A stretch of 64,000 nucleotides of DNA, from positions 1,533,121-1,597,120 of the forward strand of contig VXAI01000160.1 of NCBI GenBank assembly GCA_013399305.1. The letters are read 5' to 3'. Under the pieces are notes generated by a model. That model did not search any database and was not told the origin of the DNA. It was given only the letters and a program-made list of their open reading frames with translations. The stretch is from Rostratula benghalensis (lineage: Eukaryota; Chordata; Aves; Charadriiformes; Rostratulidae). The position numbers and the translations under genes are program-made. Shown here one piece after another: positions 1 through 12,402 of the stretch. The first letter of the stretch is position 1. Each line of letters opens with the position of its first letter.

Positions 1-2322
1 GCCTGAGGGACTGATGTCAGTGACACAGAGGAGACTGCCAGCACTGAAAACGTGTGGTCTGTATGTTGGAAGAACTTAAGGACACAGTCCACTGCATGTG
101 CAGCTTAACACATTTTGTAATTTTGTGCCATTGTTTTTGGAAAATGGATGTTTTCGGACTCCTTCTTTTGACAGCTAGTCCATAAAGGTCAGACTGTTGT
201 CTGACCCTTCCACTAGTCAGCATGATTAAGTGACTGAGTAACTTCTGACTGCTTGCTTAGCTGCAACTTCTACAGCTGGGGCAAGAGCTTCCATCTAATT
301 CCCATCATGTCCGGGTTGCAGTCACGGGAAAAAGTCATAGGGGCAAATGGCAGTGGTGCCCTCACCAGGATGCCAGCATCTCTGCTGAGTGAGCCCAGCA
401 CAGTGAGAGAAGTGAACTGCCCAAGCTGATCCCTGGTGTGATTCCCAGAGCCAAGGTCCTCTCAGTCCTCCCAAGGAAATACTGTACTGCCCGGGGCAGG
501 AGTGATTGCTGATGGCTTGGTTCACCTCAACTGACTCTCCTTTGTATAAATAAATGAAAGAAAGCTTCAGACAGTAGAAATTGTTGGAAAGACAATAAAT
601 AAAATCTGAGAAGCAAATGGAAAAGAAACCTTTTGAATTTAAACTGGAATTTATGTCCAGGATTTTTCTCATTGCTACAGATCTTTGAGGTTTTGCTATG
701 TTCATTTGCAACAGGAAATTCTTAAGATGGATTGATACTTTTTCTGCCACTATATATATAAACTTAAAACAAAGGGGAGGTCATGAGGTAATGTACATTA
801 GTTTATTTTTCTCTCCTTATTTTCTTGTAAGTAGCAGAGGTAGTCTTCCACAGCTTTCTCTGATTACTTCTCTTCTGATTTCATAATTTCAAAATAAAAA
901 ATAAAATATATTCATGCATGTATTCATTTAGCTTCCTAGGGTACTTTTTGGAGAGAAAAAAATAAACAAAGAATACCTTTTCTCCAACAGAAATGAGTTT
1001 TCTCTGTCTATGCAGATGTGTTGAGACCATTTAACTAGATCCAGGGTAAGTATGTAAACTCTTCAGAAAATATTATATTTAGTGCAACTGAAGAATGACA
1101 AAAGTGCAAAGGCAAATTCTTCTTGTCAAATTAGGCAATGAATCATAAGTAATTGGAAAGAAAAAAGTAAAGCTCCAACAGGAGTAAAATTGAAGAAACT
1201 CTGGAGAAGTCAAAGAAGTTGCACATAATATGCTTGGAGGTCACGGAAACCCAGTCATAATTTCTACACTGACAAATTTTTTTGCTTTGTTTCAGTGTCT
1301 TTACTGGATTTTGGAAGTGTGGTTTCGTACCTGATAGACCTATTGTCCTCCTACTCACTGTACTTGAGCTACAAAAGCATGCAATGATGGATGTGGAAAG
1401 GAGGATCAAATACACTTGTGTGTGCCTGTGCTCTGTAGAATTTACACTTAAGGGAGTCTCTGTTTGCATGAATAAAAGTGTATGAGCAGTTTGACAAGCT
1501 TACTGGAACTGTCTACTTGTCAATACTATGAGGAAGGGTCTTAACAATTGACTCTCTTAAAAAATTTCTTAGTGTTTATCTTATTATTATATCTTCTGCT
1601 TTGGCTTAAAAATAATTTTACAATGCAAAAAAATACAGCTGATAACACTGGTAAAAATGAAAAAAAAAAATTATTAATTCCTTCAGCATTTTAGACTGGG
1701 TTTGTATTTTAGAATTATGATCTCTTTTCAGTCAGAATTATAACTGAGTTCAGTCTCTCTCTCTTTCTCATTCATTAACCTCCTTGCCAGAAGTAGAGGC
1801 ATTCCAGACATAATACCCTATAAGGAAATAATGTAGACTTATGCTGCCCACTTGTTACTATGACCTAAGAAGTGGAAAAGTGAAAATTACTTCAGAATCA
1901 AAGTAAGTAAATGAATTTTGGAAATCTCTGGAGCCAAAGTGTGCTGTGGGTGTTTTGATTATGCAACTTGTCTTTGAATGAGCAGCCATTGCCATATGAA
2001 AGTTAATAAATCATGAAAATGTTGTCAACTTTGCTTCTAATGATGTTGTAGGCGACACTGTATTTAAATCATTTTAAGAGGATTTTTCCTATTTTAGTTG
2101 GTCTAAATTCCCCTCCTTCCTACCAGGATATTATTCTCCTGATTTTAGTTTTAGATTCCCGTTACAATAGGAGAGATTTGTTTAACTTACTGGCCAGCAT
2201 AATTTGTTTCTGCCTTGAGCTTTCTCAGTAAAACCATTGTTGATTATTTTTTTCTTTAGAAAAATAATTTTTTTGCCTACCACTTATGATCATTTTTGAA
2301 GCTAACAGAACAATGCCTGACT
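1..2322. other. Unique AT-rich non-coding stretch
   Basis: No gene is supported here. Open frames are short and end in low-complexity or compositionally random protein. About 313-540 is noticeably more GC-rich than its surroundings, with many CCAG/CTGG words, and is open on the minus strand, but no domain or family is recognisable; it could be an old unidentified repeat or a regulatory patch. At 991-1045 a short segment is bounded by two possible acceptors (ends at 990 and 1015) and a consensus-like GGGTAAGTATG donor. It is not usefully coding and is probably chance. Confidence 0.6.
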
Positions 2323-2338
2323 GGGGGGGGGGGGGGGG
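2323..2338 (+). repeat. Homopolymer (G)16 tract
   Basis: Sixteen consecutive G residues, followed at once by an A-rich stretch. Such runs are unstable mononucleotide repeats that can form G-quadruplex structures when single-stranded, and they are often miscounted by sequencing. No gene or promoter signature lies beside it. Confidence 0.95.
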
Positions 2339-5300
2339 AAATGAAGAAAAAAAAAGAAAGAACTGTGGACATGTAGTAGTCACTCATCTCCAATTTCCAA
2401 ATAGATAAAGTTATTTATACAATGATTCTGAGTAGATCCCTTTTAACATGAAATGCAGTATCTGCAGTCCTGAGTGTGGACTGCCATAACTATCGGAGCA
2501 TTTTTAATTAAATCACAGAATTAACTTCAACACTTTTGTTGTTTTTCTTCTTGCTCTTTCTCCCAATGTCTCTTAGCTTTGAGAAAAGATGTTGTTTCTC
2601 TTCATGAGCCATTATTAGTAACAGCTAATACGTAACAGCTAATCCTTCTTATTCACCTGGACAAATAGAAAAGACTGTTATTAAAACGTAATTTTGTTTA
2701 AATTTTAGTGGGCATGGAGATGGTCTGCTGTTAGTGCTGTACTCAGGCATTCTGGAAACATGGTCCACTGGGAGTATTCAGCAATAACAAAGGCAAAGGC
2801 TTTAATCAGCAACAATCTTGCATCAGAACACTCCAGCCTTTTCTGTGGCCAGCACAGATTTCTATCAGCGGGGACACTCACCTCTCCTCTTAGCGCTGAA
2901 GCACATCAGAAAAGGGTGACTACTTGGAGTAGGAGAGAAATGTATCCATTTTTCTCCCTTTTCAGTTTTTGTTTCTTTCTCTCTCCTCATGGTCCATTTA
3001 GATGTACTTTGAATGGGAAAGTTTTCAGGTTCAGAATCTTGCATGCTAGCTGAGAACATACAGTTGGTTGTATTAGAGCTTGTATGGCAGTTAGTGACCA
3101 GCTGGTGATGTTTAGCACTAAACATCAGCTTGTTTCAACTAGTGCTCAGTACCTAATGCTTCACTCTGCTGGAAAGCAAAGTGCTATGTATGCCAGTGCT
3201 GCATGGTTACATATCTACCTTCTATATATATACCTTCTACCTTACCTTTGCCTACAGCAAAACTTAGTAATATGTTTCTCTGATGTGCTCATAATCCAAA
3301 TACCATGTTTGCTGTCAACAAATAATTTGATTCAAGAACGTGGGGTTTTTTCCCTTTTTTTCTTTTTTTTCTTCAAGAGAAAGGTGAGGAGCAGCAACTT
3401 TCACATCTTAAAACCATTTATGCCTCTAGGGGACCAGTCATTATCCTTCAGTAGGTATTTCAAGTTGGCAAATCAATGGAGAAGATCAGGGATGAAGATG
3501 AAAGACCCAGCTAGTCTTGACCCTTGCCACTTCTTCTTTTTTCAAATGTCCTTCAGTGTTGATCATGCAAAGAGTTGCGCTTAGGCTTATTTTACCACCA
3601 GCCAAGATGGAGAGAACTCATCCTTCTTTTGAACTTACCCTTCTTTTCTCCAAAGGCTTTTTGAAGCAGCCTCAGGTTTAGGGTTAATGTTTTGTCTTTC
3701 TCTTGCTCAAGACTTTATTCTTTGCCTGAAGAATTTGTGAGAGTATTTCTTTTTCCTTATGTTGTAATGACCATCATGTAATGACAATAATGACATACAT
3801 GGTCAAATCTTACAGCCCTAGAACCAGGAAACTGAGTGAATGTATGTCCTGATAAAAGCTTTTGTTCTAAAATGGGGCTAAGCATGATGAATGAATAATT
3901 TACTTTGGGGATTGCTGGAGACAGTTCCTTTAATTCAGAGACATATTCTGCTTTATAGCAAACCATGGAGTGTAAAAGCATGTCAGTGATTAGGAAGAGG
4001 AAGGCTTCTCCATATGGAAGTGGGCAAACATTCTCTCCATTGCTCTGCGAGGCAAATTGTAAAAGGTACAATTTATTTGTAATGAATGAACGCTACTTGC
4101 TATTTTAATTATTACGTCTATGTCAGCCTTCTTGCAGTTGTCTATATACAGTCAGCATATCAGCAGCATTTTGAGTGAGCAAAGGTTAAAACCAACTAAA
4201 ATCTAATATCTGTTTTCAAAGTAGATTACTATACATTATCCTTAGTGTGACACTGAAAAAATATTTTAGTGGGAGTGAGGAAGATCCCAAAATAAGGTTT
4301 ATGAAAGCTCTGGAAATACGAAATTACTGACTTCATGCTGTTAAAATCAGAGAGATATTTTAATGCCTTATTTGAAACTCCTTAAATTTTGCCTGATTTT
4401 TAAAAGTATTCAACACTTTGAAAGCATAATATCTTTCAGAATATCTCCTGTAAACCATCAAACACTACATACCCTTGTCTACTGCACATGTCTGAAGTTG
4501 TAGGTTGGGGAGGTTGCAGGGTGTTAGGTTATTTTAATCATCAAAAATGCAGTGAGTTTTCTTGTAGCTTTTAAAATTAACCTGGGTGAAGAGGTATCCA
4601 TGCTTTCCAGGTTTAGTCCTCATGCTGTGGTTGAATATGGACTCCATTTTGGATGTCCAATAATAAAAGGCTTTATTATTTCCAAAATTAATTCCACTGA
4701 AGAAGCAAGCATTCTCCCATAATTAGTCCATTCCTTCCACATGTGCTTCTCAGCAGTGACCAACTCCTAATAGTTCAGTATTTAGACACTATTAGTCAGT
4801 CTTCATGTGGAAGGATGGGAGGAACGTGGGAGGAAGGCCACTGAAGACTTACGAGTCTTCCATCCAGACATGTTTTGTCTGGTTGTCATCAAACTGCCTT
4901 CTTTTGCTCTTCAAAAATGAACAGAAAGGATTTTGCCCATGCCCATGCCCAAACCCTGCATTTCTGCATTACACCTAAATATCATGAACTAAGAAGTGTT
5001 AATGGGGATTAGATTTACCTCAAACCTGATCATCTTGAAAAACGACCTTCTGGGAACTGCTTCAGTTTTGAAGATAACCATGGTACTTTACTCAGTCTCA
5101 AGTGTGATGAGCCCCATGGGGCTGTAAATCCTGCCGCAAATACTTGGTTAGGGAGATGCTTGAGTGACACGTTAGTGGCTCCTCTTTGATAGACCCATAT
5201 TCTCATCATGCCTGATCTTGTGTTAGCCTGTGCAGACTGTTTATAGACCTTGAAACGTGCAGCCAACTGGTCATACTATTATCAAGATAGTTTGTGGATT

Positions 5301-6535
5301 TTAAATTTAAGTTACTGAAAAGTGAGCCAGTGCCCATTGTTGGTGATACTAGAAGACAGCATTTGACAAATATTGTAAAAAAAAAATTGTGCCATTTCTG
5401 GATATTTGAAAGTCCATTTCATTACATTTGTTTCTGTCTTTTCATGTGCTTTCCTACAGAGACCTGTGTAGTTATTTGTATTCATAATTCTGTATTCTTT
5501 TTCAGCTAATCCAAGGATTAAGTGTTTTATTGATTCAATTTGGTAACCTTTGCTTCTTAGTGAAATTCCTCGAAAAAACACTCAAACAACCCCTTCTTGT
5601 GTTTGTGTGCTCTGAGTACCAACTCTTTAATCTTATTGCTACAGAAGTTGTCCTGATGCAAGTATCTCATTGTCACCTCTGAAATGTAGTTACAGCATCG
5701 GAGAATGTGGAGGCAGCATTGTCCCATTGAAGAATGAAAGCAGCTAGATCACAGCTTTAGTTTGCTGCTTTAAACTTAAGGAATAGCCCTTACTGAAACT
5801 TCCACACCTTTCCTCCCTCACATCTGAGAGTGAAATAGGTAATGTATGTTTTGTTGTTATTTACTTTTCCAGGGTTTCTTTAGTGCTCAACACACATAAT
5901 CCTTTATGATGGGAAGTTCACTGATTCATTTTTTGTAACTTGCTGTTGATTCCCATGAACTTGTTGGCCAAAGACTTATACTAATGTTGTATGAACTTCA
6001 TCTTTAGCTGTCAGGAGAGGTTTCAAAATCTAGGAGCAGAAACAATTATGTTAATAAAACGTATTTACCTTTCAGACATGAAAGTACTTTATGATCTGGG
6101 AATAGTCGGATTTTATCACTGAGGCTGAATTATTGAGAGCAGTAGTATTACTAGTTAGGAGTAAAATTGATCTGCAAAAAATAGTGTGCATTATCAGTTG
6201 CTTCTCTGTCAACTTTCTATCTCTTTTCATCTAGAAATGAAGTCCTTGGAAAATGAATATACAAAACAAATGTCTGTTGTACAGCAAGATGTTCTTTAAT
6301 TTACTTCCTTTTGTTTAAAAGTGACGTCTGTTTAGCACATCGGTTTAGATATGATTTAAAGCAGTTGACATGACAGATTGAAAACTTAAAATGTAGCATG
6401 AATAATACACAGTAAATTTATGTTGGGATGTTTTTATTCACTAGGGAGCCCTGAATAAGTTAGCAGCACTTGCAGCCACAACTTGTATACAGGGGAATAA
6501 TTTGTATTTATTCCATTCTTCCAGGGATCTAGTTG
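2339..6535. other. Unique AT-rich non-coding stretch
   Basis: No gene is supported. The longest open frame here (3084-3584, plus) encodes a protein broken by runs of Phe from T-tracts and has no recognisable domain, so it is treated as chance. A small TGCCCA triplication occurs near 4936-4955. A GC-balanced, slightly CpG-bearing segment at about 5030-5266 is open on the minus strand, but its translation matches nothing I recognise. The rest is ordinary single-copy sequence with short A and T tracts. Confidence 0.6.
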
Positions 6536-6562
6536 GTGTGTGTGGGTGTGTGTGTGTGTGTA
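6536..6562 (+). repeat. (GT)n microsatellite
   Basis: An interrupted GT dinucleotide run (one GGG interruption) followed by TA/TG-rich sequence to about 6630. It is potentially polymorphic and Z-DNA prone. The frame that reads through it as Cys/Val repeats is an artefact of the repeat. Confidence 0.9.
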
Positions 6563-7758
6563 TACATACTTATATGTATGTAGATGTGTGTGTGCAGATA
6601 CGTGCATACTATATCTATGTATATATGTATGTGCAAATAGTCAGCTGAGATTCACACACACACAATCCATGTGGTTTATTAACAGTGAGCATATCATCTG
6701 TAAATGGAGCTCACTGCAATTTGAGATGTGCCCTGCTAGGAGCTAATGAGCAAACTCCTGCCTAATATTGACAATTAATCAGGCATAAAAGCATCTAGGA
6801 TCAGGACCCATTGCCAAGCATAGAAGTCTCATACAGACTTCAATGAAACATGATATGTGAACAAATTCATCTAATTGTATATCAGTCCTATGAACAAATT
6901 CCCACCAAAACACTTAATTATCTACAGTACAGAGGCAATGCATCCGTCTCAGAATCTGTTAGTGGCTTTCTGGTTTGTTGTAAGCCATTTACCGTAACTA
7001 ATAAATTGAGGGAAGTATTATGCTTTTTCTTGCCAGTGTTCCTGTTCTAATTGGTCTTGTATGCTTGAGCCAGTATCTGTGCATTGGCTAGAGTTACCGA
7101 GTAATGGTTACACAATAAAAGGTGATCGTTATTGGCTGAATACTCGTCTTCTGTTGGGGAGGGAAGATCTGGTCTGAAACTGATAAAAGTGGTCTCAGAA
7201 GTCCCAAACCAGTGCAATAAAAGGCTGACTCCTGCAATCTATAGCAAAAGATTAAAAGCATGTTGCTAATACAGAGGACATACATTTACTCAGCTTATAT
7301 GAGCTTAATACTGATAATATATCTGTATTGTGACTTTTTTTCTTCTAGAATAAAAACTGTGTGTCCCCTTCTAGTTTAAAATCACAGTAGAGGCTTCTTC
7401 GGCAACATCAATAGAAAGCCTGTTATGACACACAACAGAAAATCACTTGAAGAAGTATTGCTTTTGCTCACTACAGAAGAACGATTTGTGCAAAGATAAG
7501 ACGCTTTGGCCTTGAGACACACACAAGTAAATTGGGTAGTTTTCCTAAGGAGCATTCTTGTTGAACTGTTTTTCTTTTCCATTTCAGTTGACAATATGGA
7601 TCTGTAGTATATTGTTGGATCTGCTGTGTGATAACACAACAAAGCCTGTGTTCTGCTCTCAGCGGTGCTATTTATACATTGTAGCATTTTTCAAAGTACC
7701 GCTTCGGTGTTCTTCCACTGCTTTTTAAAAAAGACAAGATAACCTGCCCCCAAAACAG

Positions 7759-7776
7759 ATAAATAAATAAATAAAT
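7759..7776 (+). repeat. (ATAA)n short microsatellite
   Basis: About four and a half copies of a tetranucleotide ATAA unit within unique sequence. It is short enough to be only weakly unstable. No neighbouring feature gives it a role. Confidence 0.85.
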
Positions 7777-10700
7777 GAAAGCAGCTACAAGTCGAATTCA
7801 AGTCTGGATATTTCACTGATGGTAAAGACCCCTTTTCAGTCTATTTATGATGAAGAGCGGCATCTTGCAAATGAGGTAATATGAGCCAGAGTCCACAATT
7901 GTGCTTACAATTGGAGAAGGCAAGAGCTGCTCAAATCTTTTTCTTTAGCCTGATGCTTTGAACGGACAGCAAAGACTGTCTCTGGCATTGGGCTAAGGAT
8001 CGACTACGAGTAGCTGTCATCCAAAAAAACTCCACAGCAGCAAGGGCACAAGCTGTGGTCTCAAGTGGAAGGCAAGAGCAGTGAAGAAAGCAGGCTAAGC
8101 ATCTACTCATTTTTATTTGAAGATGTCTCATAGTAAGAAAGCTCACTGTCACTGCTGAGCTTTCATACTGAAGTGTATCTTCATGCGGTCTCTGGGAGAG
8201 ACCCTTCTGTCCTGGATGCCAATCAGTTGTGCTCAGCCAGAAGTTGAAGTGACACTTACTCATTGCTGGAAATCAGGGAAAGAAGCAGGAAGGGATTTAT
8301 GCTAGGCAACAGCACAAGGCTTAACTCATCTTTAGGCACAAAGGAAAGGGGGGAAAAAATTGTTTAAAAATTTAATACTGCTGCATTTTGGAATATGCTC
8401 TTCTCCAAATATAAAACAAAACTAATCTTGATTTTCCCTTATACTCAGAATTTCCATTTTCATCATCAACACTTCGCTTTTTGGTAGTGTCCAGCTTCTA
8501 ATATTAACCATTTTGAGTGAGGGTATGTGTCTGTGCATGTCTTTACCTCAGCAAAAAATCAAGAAGAAATATGATCACGACTTGTTAAAAACTGAATTTC
8601 ACTTATGATTACAGTATACAATGGGACTACAAACCAGGAAGAAATACAATTTGGTGAGGGACAGTTATTACTTCCAGTTATTCCAAAAAGCAAGGAGAAG
8701 AGGAAGGTGGGGGGAGAAGAAAGCTAGGGAGAAAGAAAGTTCAACACTTCATTAATTTTCATTAATTGCCTCAAGCTTCCTTTAGCATCACAATGTCCTG
8801 TTAGAATGTCTCTGTTGTTCCAGGACAGGTAGCATGCTTTCACAGCTCAGAATGAATCAGTATTCTGATTGGCTGGAGGAAACAAGTTCACATGAAGGAC
8901 AACATATTCTGAGATACAAACTCTGGAAGATGTGTGTTTTTCTGTCTAGGACTTCTTTCTCATTTTCTATAGGTAGATAGATAATTTATTCTTTTCTTTT
9001 TGAAATGTTATTTGTTTTGGGTAATGGCAATCAAAGGAAAACATATTAACACCTGTAGTGTCATAGATCTGCCTTTCACTTAATTCACAGTAAATCAGTA
9101 CTTTCATGGATAATTTGCTACACCCAAAGCATGCAGACATGGGAATGTATCCATCACAGAATATATTCTGCTGTAAGGAATACGAAGAACAACTCTTTGG
9201 TAAAATCATAGACAGCACCTTTAACTTCTCTCTTTTCCTCATATCTTTTCTAAATAGAGCCTTTAGAACTTGTGTTATTTCCCAGAACAGTAAAGCTTAT
9301 TCCTTTCTCACCATTAAATAGCTTTCCTCAACAAAACCATATTCTTACAACTAAGAGTCAAGATGAAACTATGCTGTGCCCAGGGTCAGGGGCAGCACAC
9401 CAAGGGAAGAAGTTGCTGTGATTTTGCTTGTTCTCTCCTTTACTTCCCCTGAAGCTCATGTTACTTTGACAAAAGTTTTCAGCACCATCACAGGACAACA
9501 CAGCATTCTGACTTAGAAAGACACATCTGTCTTTGCCCAGTTTTAGATTCTCCTACATACATACCCTCTAACCATTGTAATGCATTCATTTGAGGCATGT
9601 TTTGGTGTTACCAGAACACATACACTGCAATTGAAAAAGATATGTGAGTGTGTGTGATCTATATCTATAAACACATAAATATATAATTATTTATAATAAT
9701 AAATACATAAATATATGTATGAGCATATATATCATGTTGACATCTTAAGATAGCAGAGAATACTTTTGCTAATTTATGTTTATTTTTTATATGTGCTTAA
9801 TTATAGAATGCTTAATAAAGTTCATTACCGTTCAGCTTTGTGCCCAAGCTAAGCCCACTTAGCCAGAGCAGAGAAGTCAGAGAAGGGCAGCTGCATCACA
9901 GCAGCCTGCATGAGAAGAAGGTGCCTGATGCTTCTGGGAGAACAGTCCTCAATGCAAAGTACTATTTGAAGAGTTAAAAATATTTAGCAATTGAAAGTAA
10001 ATTTTGGGGGAAAAAATATATTTAATTTTTTTTACTTTTCTACTGAAAAAAATTCATTGAAAAAATCAGGGAATCTTTTGTTATGTCAGAACTGTTTACA
10101 TTTCAAAATATATTTGCCAAATGGAGTGAGGCCAAGCTGTTTGTGAACCTAGCCTCCGGGCTCTGTCAGTTGTCCTGAAGACAGACCTAGAATTAAATGT
10201 GAGGGCTGGAGACTGAGACAGTGCCTACCTAGACCACCCAACAGGTTTGGGACAGCTATATGCTTAAGGCAACTGTTGAGTCATGTAATGTATTATGCTT
10301 TATTGCCTGTATGCAATGGTCATATTGAGCTTTAATTTCCTCAGTTTTGCCTAAAATCATTGGCATTTGGAAGCGAGGGTGCTCTCATATTATTTTTCTC
10401 ATCTAGTAATTGTTAGTCAATATTTTACCTTAAAGAGCAGCTGAGTCAGCATTGAGTTGAGGCATCCACTGACACACCAAGCCTCATTTTAAGGCAACAA
10501 AAAAATAAGCCATGAAGGTAGTGCATAGGTGAAGTGACAAAATGTTGAGATGGCGACAGTTTGATGGATATAACAGTTCTTGGACTCTGAAAAAGAAAAT
10601 ACTTTCATTCCAGACTAGTGAGCATCTTTGGAGAAGTTACTGTAGTAAAAGACTCATCCAAGCAACACAATGTGTCTGTTCCTCCAGAAAGCCTTGTAGT

Positions 10701-10900
10701 ACAGTCCTAACTGGGACATTGTAATAAAGATGCAAGTAGTCATGGGGTTAGAGGCAAAGTTCTTTCATGAGTTTCAATCTGGTTAAAAAGGAGCAAAAAT
10801 AAAGCATAAAAAAGCCTACTTAACTTTAAAGGTGAAAGTAAGATTTAGAAATAAACTTTGTTCCTGAAGACTGTTTTCTGTTGACCCGAGTCTGTATTAC

Positions 10901-10926
10901 ATGGCCTTCAATGGCCTTCAATGGCC
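10901..10926 (+). repeat. Decamer tandem duplication (ATGGCCTTCA)2
   Basis: Two perfect head-to-tail copies of ATGGCCTTCA are followed by a partial third (ATGGCC). Flanking CATGGCC and GGCCATG make the block partly palindromic. It looks like a replication-slippage product, with no gene context. Confidence 0.85.
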
Positions 10927-12175
10927 ATGTATGTATCATGTGCTGTTTGACTCTGAAGAGCATGCACCCTCTTAGAGTATGACACTGGTAACAGCTATAG
11001 AGGAAGAACTTAGTCAAATTGCTGACAAAATCAAAAGGCACTGAAAACTTTCTCAGAAACATCTATGAACTTCCTACACTTCAGAAGTTTTACTTCAGAA
11101 GATGGCTACAAACAGGGTGGTGCAAATACTCATAATTTTAAAGGCCAAAAATAAAGTATAGGAAAAAGGAAGAAAATCATGCAAAAGAGAGAACAAAACT
11201 ATTCTTAGATCCTGGATGAGGCCATGGAATAGAAATTATAAACATTTTGTAAAGGAACTTTATAACTTTTGTTTGGCCTGCTGATAGAGTTGGAAGAAGC
11301 ACTTAAACTTTCAGATATACAAGACTTTGTTCAAGCCTGAAGTAGAAGAAAAAATAGAATTTCATAGTAACATAGTCACAACTAATTTAAAGTAAAAAGT
11401 ATATTTCACTATTTATGTGCCTTAACAAATGATACGGAGACAGAAAATAATAAGACAAAGAATTTATATCAGTATTCATTGCAGTAAAATACCACTTTTT
11501 GCTCCCAACTTAGAATTATCAAGGAATGTATTAGAAGCCTGAGGAACACTATTTGTCATTACATATCTGCCTTTTCATATGATAAATAACTTTTTAAAAA
11601 TTGATATATGTTATGTTTGCAAATATCTTTAAAATCATCTTCAAGCATTTCTTCCATATACTGAAGATAATGGAGAAACTTGATTTTGATATTTTCTTGC
11701 TTTTAAATGTCATACTAAATATGTGGATTTATTTCATGGTTTAGACATGTATAAGCTTTACATTTTCTTTTAATGAGGACATTAAAAGCAAAAATGACAT
11801 ATTTGTGCAATGTTGCTGCCACAGAAGTAGAAAAGGCAGAAAGTAACATATTTAAGATTTCTGCCCATGATAATTGAGTATTTTGGTAATTAGGACAAGA
11901 GTTTTACTAACTTTTAATGTAGCAGTGCAGTGGTAAAGGCAGATGGGCATCATGTTAGCCCTGAGTGGACTGTGGTCCACTGCTCCTAGTATATATTCAG
12001 TGGGTGTTCCCTCTGTGCACAAGAAAAGGCAAGTGAGCTTCAGGTGAACAAAACCTCTGTTCCCAGCAAACAGAGCCCACCTGAATTTACTAACTAGTGG
12101 AATCAGGTGACTAACTGGAAAATATGTCAGCAAGAAGCAGGACAATAAGGGGAAGGTCTCGAACACAAAAACAAG

Positions 12176-12402
12176 TCACAGAATCATAGAATGGTTCATG
12201 TTGGAAGGGACCTTTAAGATCATCAAGTTCCAATGCCCCTGCCATGGGCAGGGAAACCTCCCACCAGACCAGGTTGCTCAGAGCCTCATCCAGCATGTTC
12301 AGGGACACTCCCAGGGATGGGGCATCCACAACTTCTCTGGGCATCCTGTTCCAGTGTCTCATCACCCTTACAAGAAAGAATTTCTTTGTAATATCTAATC
12401 CC
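12176..12402 (-). mobile_element. CR1 LINE, 5'-truncated 3' end (copy 1)
   Basis: Remnant of a CR1 non-LTR retrotransposon inserted in minus orientation. The left edge shows the reverse complement of the CR1 tail (CAGAATCATAGAATGG), then the 3'-end block with GTTGGAAGGGACCTTTAAG and ATCATCAAGTTCCA. Read on the minus strand it still encodes the C-terminal end of ORF2, including HWNRMPREVV, the conserved end of the CR1 reverse-transcriptase protein. That frame runs on into unrelated flanking DNA, so the 152-codon open frame across 12111-12569 is not a real protein. Similarity stops abruptly near 12402, typical of 5' truncation during target-primed reverse transcription. The element is dead; its divergence suggests an old insertion. 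Confidence 0.95.

Larger units (their letters stand above)
6563..12175. other. Unique AT-rich non-coding stretch
   Basis: No gene is supported. Contents include an (ATAA)n run at 7759-7776, a pair of ATTAATT-type direct repeats near 8750-8770, a strongly AT-rich TA/ATAA stretch at about 9660-9735, and a decamer duplication at 10901-10926. Open frames on both strands are below about 110 codons, lack recognisable domains and do not show coding-like codon choice. Confidence 0.6.

Noticed and set aside
322..750. 142-codon minus-strand open frame
   Set aside because: Only the first part is GC-rich; the rest is compositionally random, and no family is recognised.
991..1045. Short exon between TCTCCAACAG and GGGTAAGTATG
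   Set aside because: Signals are good but the segment is tiny with a stop in the ATG frame, and such pairings are common by chance.
3084..3584. Longest open frame on the plus strand (166 codons)
   Set aside because: The reading passes through T-tracts as Phe runs, has no domain or coding-like codon choice and no promoter or splice context; length is compatible with chance in 64 kb.
3677..3686. Telomere-like TTTAGGGTTA
   Set aside because: Only about one and a half units of TTAGGG, expected by chance.
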